A stretch of 64,000 nt of DNA, from contig JAPYXD010000715.1 of assembly GCA_030998225.1 (NCBI GenBank), positions 5,522,501 to 5,586,500 of the forward strand, given 5' to 3'. The first letter of the stretch is position 1, and every line of letters starts with the position of its first letter. Shown piece by piece: positions 62,213 to 64,000 of this stretch. The position numbers were made by a program, and so were the translations under genes. The DNA comes from Diplolepis rosae. Its lineage: Eukaryota; Arthropoda; Insecta; Hymenoptera; Diplolepididae. The notes beneath the pieces were generated by a model that did not search any database, was not told where the DNA came from, and worked only from the letters and a program-made list of their open reading frames with translations.

Positions 62213-64000
62213 GTAGAAATACCTTTTGGCCATCTCAATGTTTAGCTCTCAACTTAACTTCCCTGAGGAAGCAGTATTTTCAGCACATGGACTACTGCAT
62301 ATCATTTTTAGAATGCTGGAATCACTAAAATACCACTCAGTTATCATACATTTTATTTCCTAGCTTAAGTTGCCTTTGGAACATGTGTTTTCAGCACATG
62401 AAGTACTAGACATAATTTTTAGTCTGTCGAAACTTCAGAAATATCAGCTGGGTATCTTAGATTTGGGTTCTATGCTTGACTTCCCGTAGGAAAAATATAT
62501 TATAAACGGCTAGACTCCTGAATTTAATTTTAGAATGACAGGACAGTAGAAATACCTTTTGGCCATATTAATGTTTAGATCTCATATTAACTTCCCTGAG
62601 GAAGCAGTATTTTGTGCACATGGACTACTACATATGATTTTTAGAATGCTGGAATCACTAAAATACCACTCAGTTATCATACATTTTAGTTCCTAGCTTA
62701 AGTTCCCTTTGGGACATGTATTTTAAGCACATGGAATACTAGACATAATTTTTAGGATGTCGAGACAGAAATATCAGCCGGGTATCTCAACATTGGGTAT
62801 CCAGCTTGACTTCCCGTAGGAAAAATATATTATAAACGGCTAGACTCCTGAATTTAATTTTAGAATGAAGGGACAGTAGAAATACCTTTTGGCCATCTCA
62901 ATGTTTAGCTCTCAACATAACTTCCCTGAGGAAGCAGTATTTTCAGCACATGGACTACTGCATATCATTTTTAGAATGCTGGAATCACTAAAATACCACT
63001 CAGTTATCATACATTTTAGTTCCTAGCTTAAGTTCCCTTTGGGACATGTATTTTAAGCACATGGAATACTAGACATAATTTTTAGGATGTCGAGACAGAA
63101 ATATCAGCCGGGTATCTCAACATTGGTTTCCCAGCTTGACTTCCCGTAGGAAAAATATATTATAAACGGCTAGACTCCTGAATTTAATTTTAGAATGAAG
63201 GGACAGTAGAAATACCTTTTGGCCATCTCAATGTTTAGCTCTCAACTTAACTTCCCTGAGGAAGCAGTATTTTGAGCACATGGACTACTACATTTCATTT
63301 TTAGATTGCTGGAATCTCTAAAATACCACCCAGTCATCATACATTTCAGTTCTCAGCTCTAGTTCCCTTTGGAACATGTGTTTTCAGCACATGAAGTACT
63401 AGACATAACTTTTAGTCTGTCGAAACTTCAGAAATATCAGCTGGGTATCTTAGATTTGGGTTCTATGCTTGACTTCCCGTAGGAAAAATATATTATAAAC
63501 GGCGAGACTCCTGAATTTAATTTTAGAATGACAGGACAGTAGAAATACCTTTTGGCCATATTAATGTTTAGATCTCATCGTAACTTCCCTAAAGAAGCAG
63601 TATTTTCAGCACATGGACTACTGCATATCATTTTTAGAATGCTGGAATCACTAAAATACCACTCAGTTATCATACATTTTAGTTCCTAGCTTAAGTTCCC
63701 TTTGGGACATGTATTTTAAGCACATGGAATACTAGACATAATTTTTATGATGACGAGACAGAAATGTCAGCCGGGTATCTCAACATTGGGTTTCCAGCTT
63801 GATTTCCAGAAGAAAAATATAGTATAAAAAGCTAGATTCCAGTATTTAATTATAGAATGACGTAACAGTATAAATACCTTTTGGCCATTTTAAAGTTTAG
63901 CTCTCATCTTAGCTTCCCTAATGAAGCAGTATTTTCAGCACATGGACTACTGCATATCATTTTTAGAATGCTGGAATCACTAAAATACCACTCAGTTATC
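62213..64000 (+). repeat. Copy of the 52,074-53,861 segment, cut by the window edge
   Basis: Unit lengths are 333, 330, 330, 333, 329, then a partial unit, the same order as 52,074 onward at an offset of about 10,140 bp. Shared spellings are GTTTAGATCTCATATTAAC (62,573), CTCAACATAACTTCC (62,911), ATAACTTTTAGTCTG and ATTTTTATGATGACGAG. Together with the preceding two units it copies the 50.8-53.9 kb region minus 660 bp, exactly two units. Confidence 0.88.

Larger units (their letters stand above)
1..64000 (+). repeat. Satellite DNA array, 333-bp monomer of three 111-bp subunits
   Basis: The whole window is head-to-tail copies of one AT-rich repeat family, all in the same orientation. The phase motif GTAGAAATA (or a near variant) was located 194 times, from 101 to 63,868. 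The usual spacing is 329, 330 or 333 bp; the exceptions are about 382, 493, 221-222, 280, 322 and 336 bp and are described separately. I see no inverted block, transposon, simple-sequence expansion or unique DNA, so every stretch without a gene is satellite. The array is cut by both window edges. The family is not one I can name. Large homogenised arrays with higher-order repeats are typical of eukaryotic centromeric or pericentromeric heterochromatin; that location is inference. Confidence 0.98.

Noticed and set aside
1..64000. CRISPR array
   Set aside because: There are no short repeats separated by unique spacers. The whole sequence is repeat, with 111- and 333-bp periods and related sequence throughout.
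1..64000. Embedded transposable element, inverted segment or unique-sequence island
   Set aside because: Unit phase could be followed from 101 to 63,868 without a break. All length anomalies are explained by internal duplication or deletion of satellite sequence, and all units are on the same strand.
1..64000. Match to a named satellite family (alpha, mouse major or minor, rat satellite I, Drosophila 359-bp)
   Set aside because: I could not line up the subunits convincingly with any of these from memory. A search of Dfam or Repbase with the 333-bp consensus would decide.

Overview
The window is one uninterrupted tandem satellite array. From base 1 to base 64,000 I see no gene, RNA gene, transposon insertion or unique sequence. 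Every stretch can be assigned to a single AT-rich repeat family running head-to-tail on the plus strand, and the array continues past both ends. A 64-kb satellite with higher-order repeats points to a eukaryotic chromosome, most plausibly centromeric or pericentromeric heterochromatin. I do not recognise the family by name and cannot fix the species from sequence alone.

Basic unit: a monomer of 329-333 bp made of three diverged subunits of exactly 111 bp, here called S1, S2 and S3. Each opens with the core TTTTAGAATG. In the example at 1791-2123 the cores fall at 1791, 1902, 2013 and 2124, so 3 x 111 = 333. Length classes 333, 330 and 329 come from a 3-bp difference early in S3 and a 1-A difference in the A-run after CCCGTAGG. 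Using the S1 motif GTAGAAATA as a phase mark I placed 194 units by hand. All unit boundaries below use that mark.

Rearranged units: 20 units of about 382 bp (S1-S3'-S2'-S3), 4 of 493 bp (S1-S2-S3'-S2'-S3), 16 of 221-222 bp (S1-S3), one 280-bp unit with a 53-bp deletion and one scrambled 322-bp unit. These give the array a readable barcode.

Layout: (I) 1-23 kb has 7-unit blocks of 2,368 bp, with three tandem 3-unit blocks of 1,045 bp at 8.4-11.5 kb; 382-bp units are frequent and 221-bp units absent. (II) 21.7-44.7 kb has a composite block of about 4.79 kb (1,485 + 1,045 + 2,262 bp) in full or partial copies, mixing 382-, 493- and 221-bp units. (III) After 41.4 kb the S3'/S2' junction never recurs, and only 221-222-bp rearranged units remain, to 46.8 kb. 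(IV) 46.8-55.7 kb is almost all regular units in a 6-unit block of 1,986 bp. (V) 55.7-64 kb brings back a few 221-222-bp units and ends in a copy of the 50.8-53.9 kb segment.

No genes work together here. The open frames of 86-87 codons are a by-product of the 111-bp (37-codon) period and are rejected as genes. The value of the window lies in its record of unequal exchange, deletion and homogenisation at scales of 111 bp, 333 bp, 1-2.5 kb, 4.8 kb and 7-15 kb.
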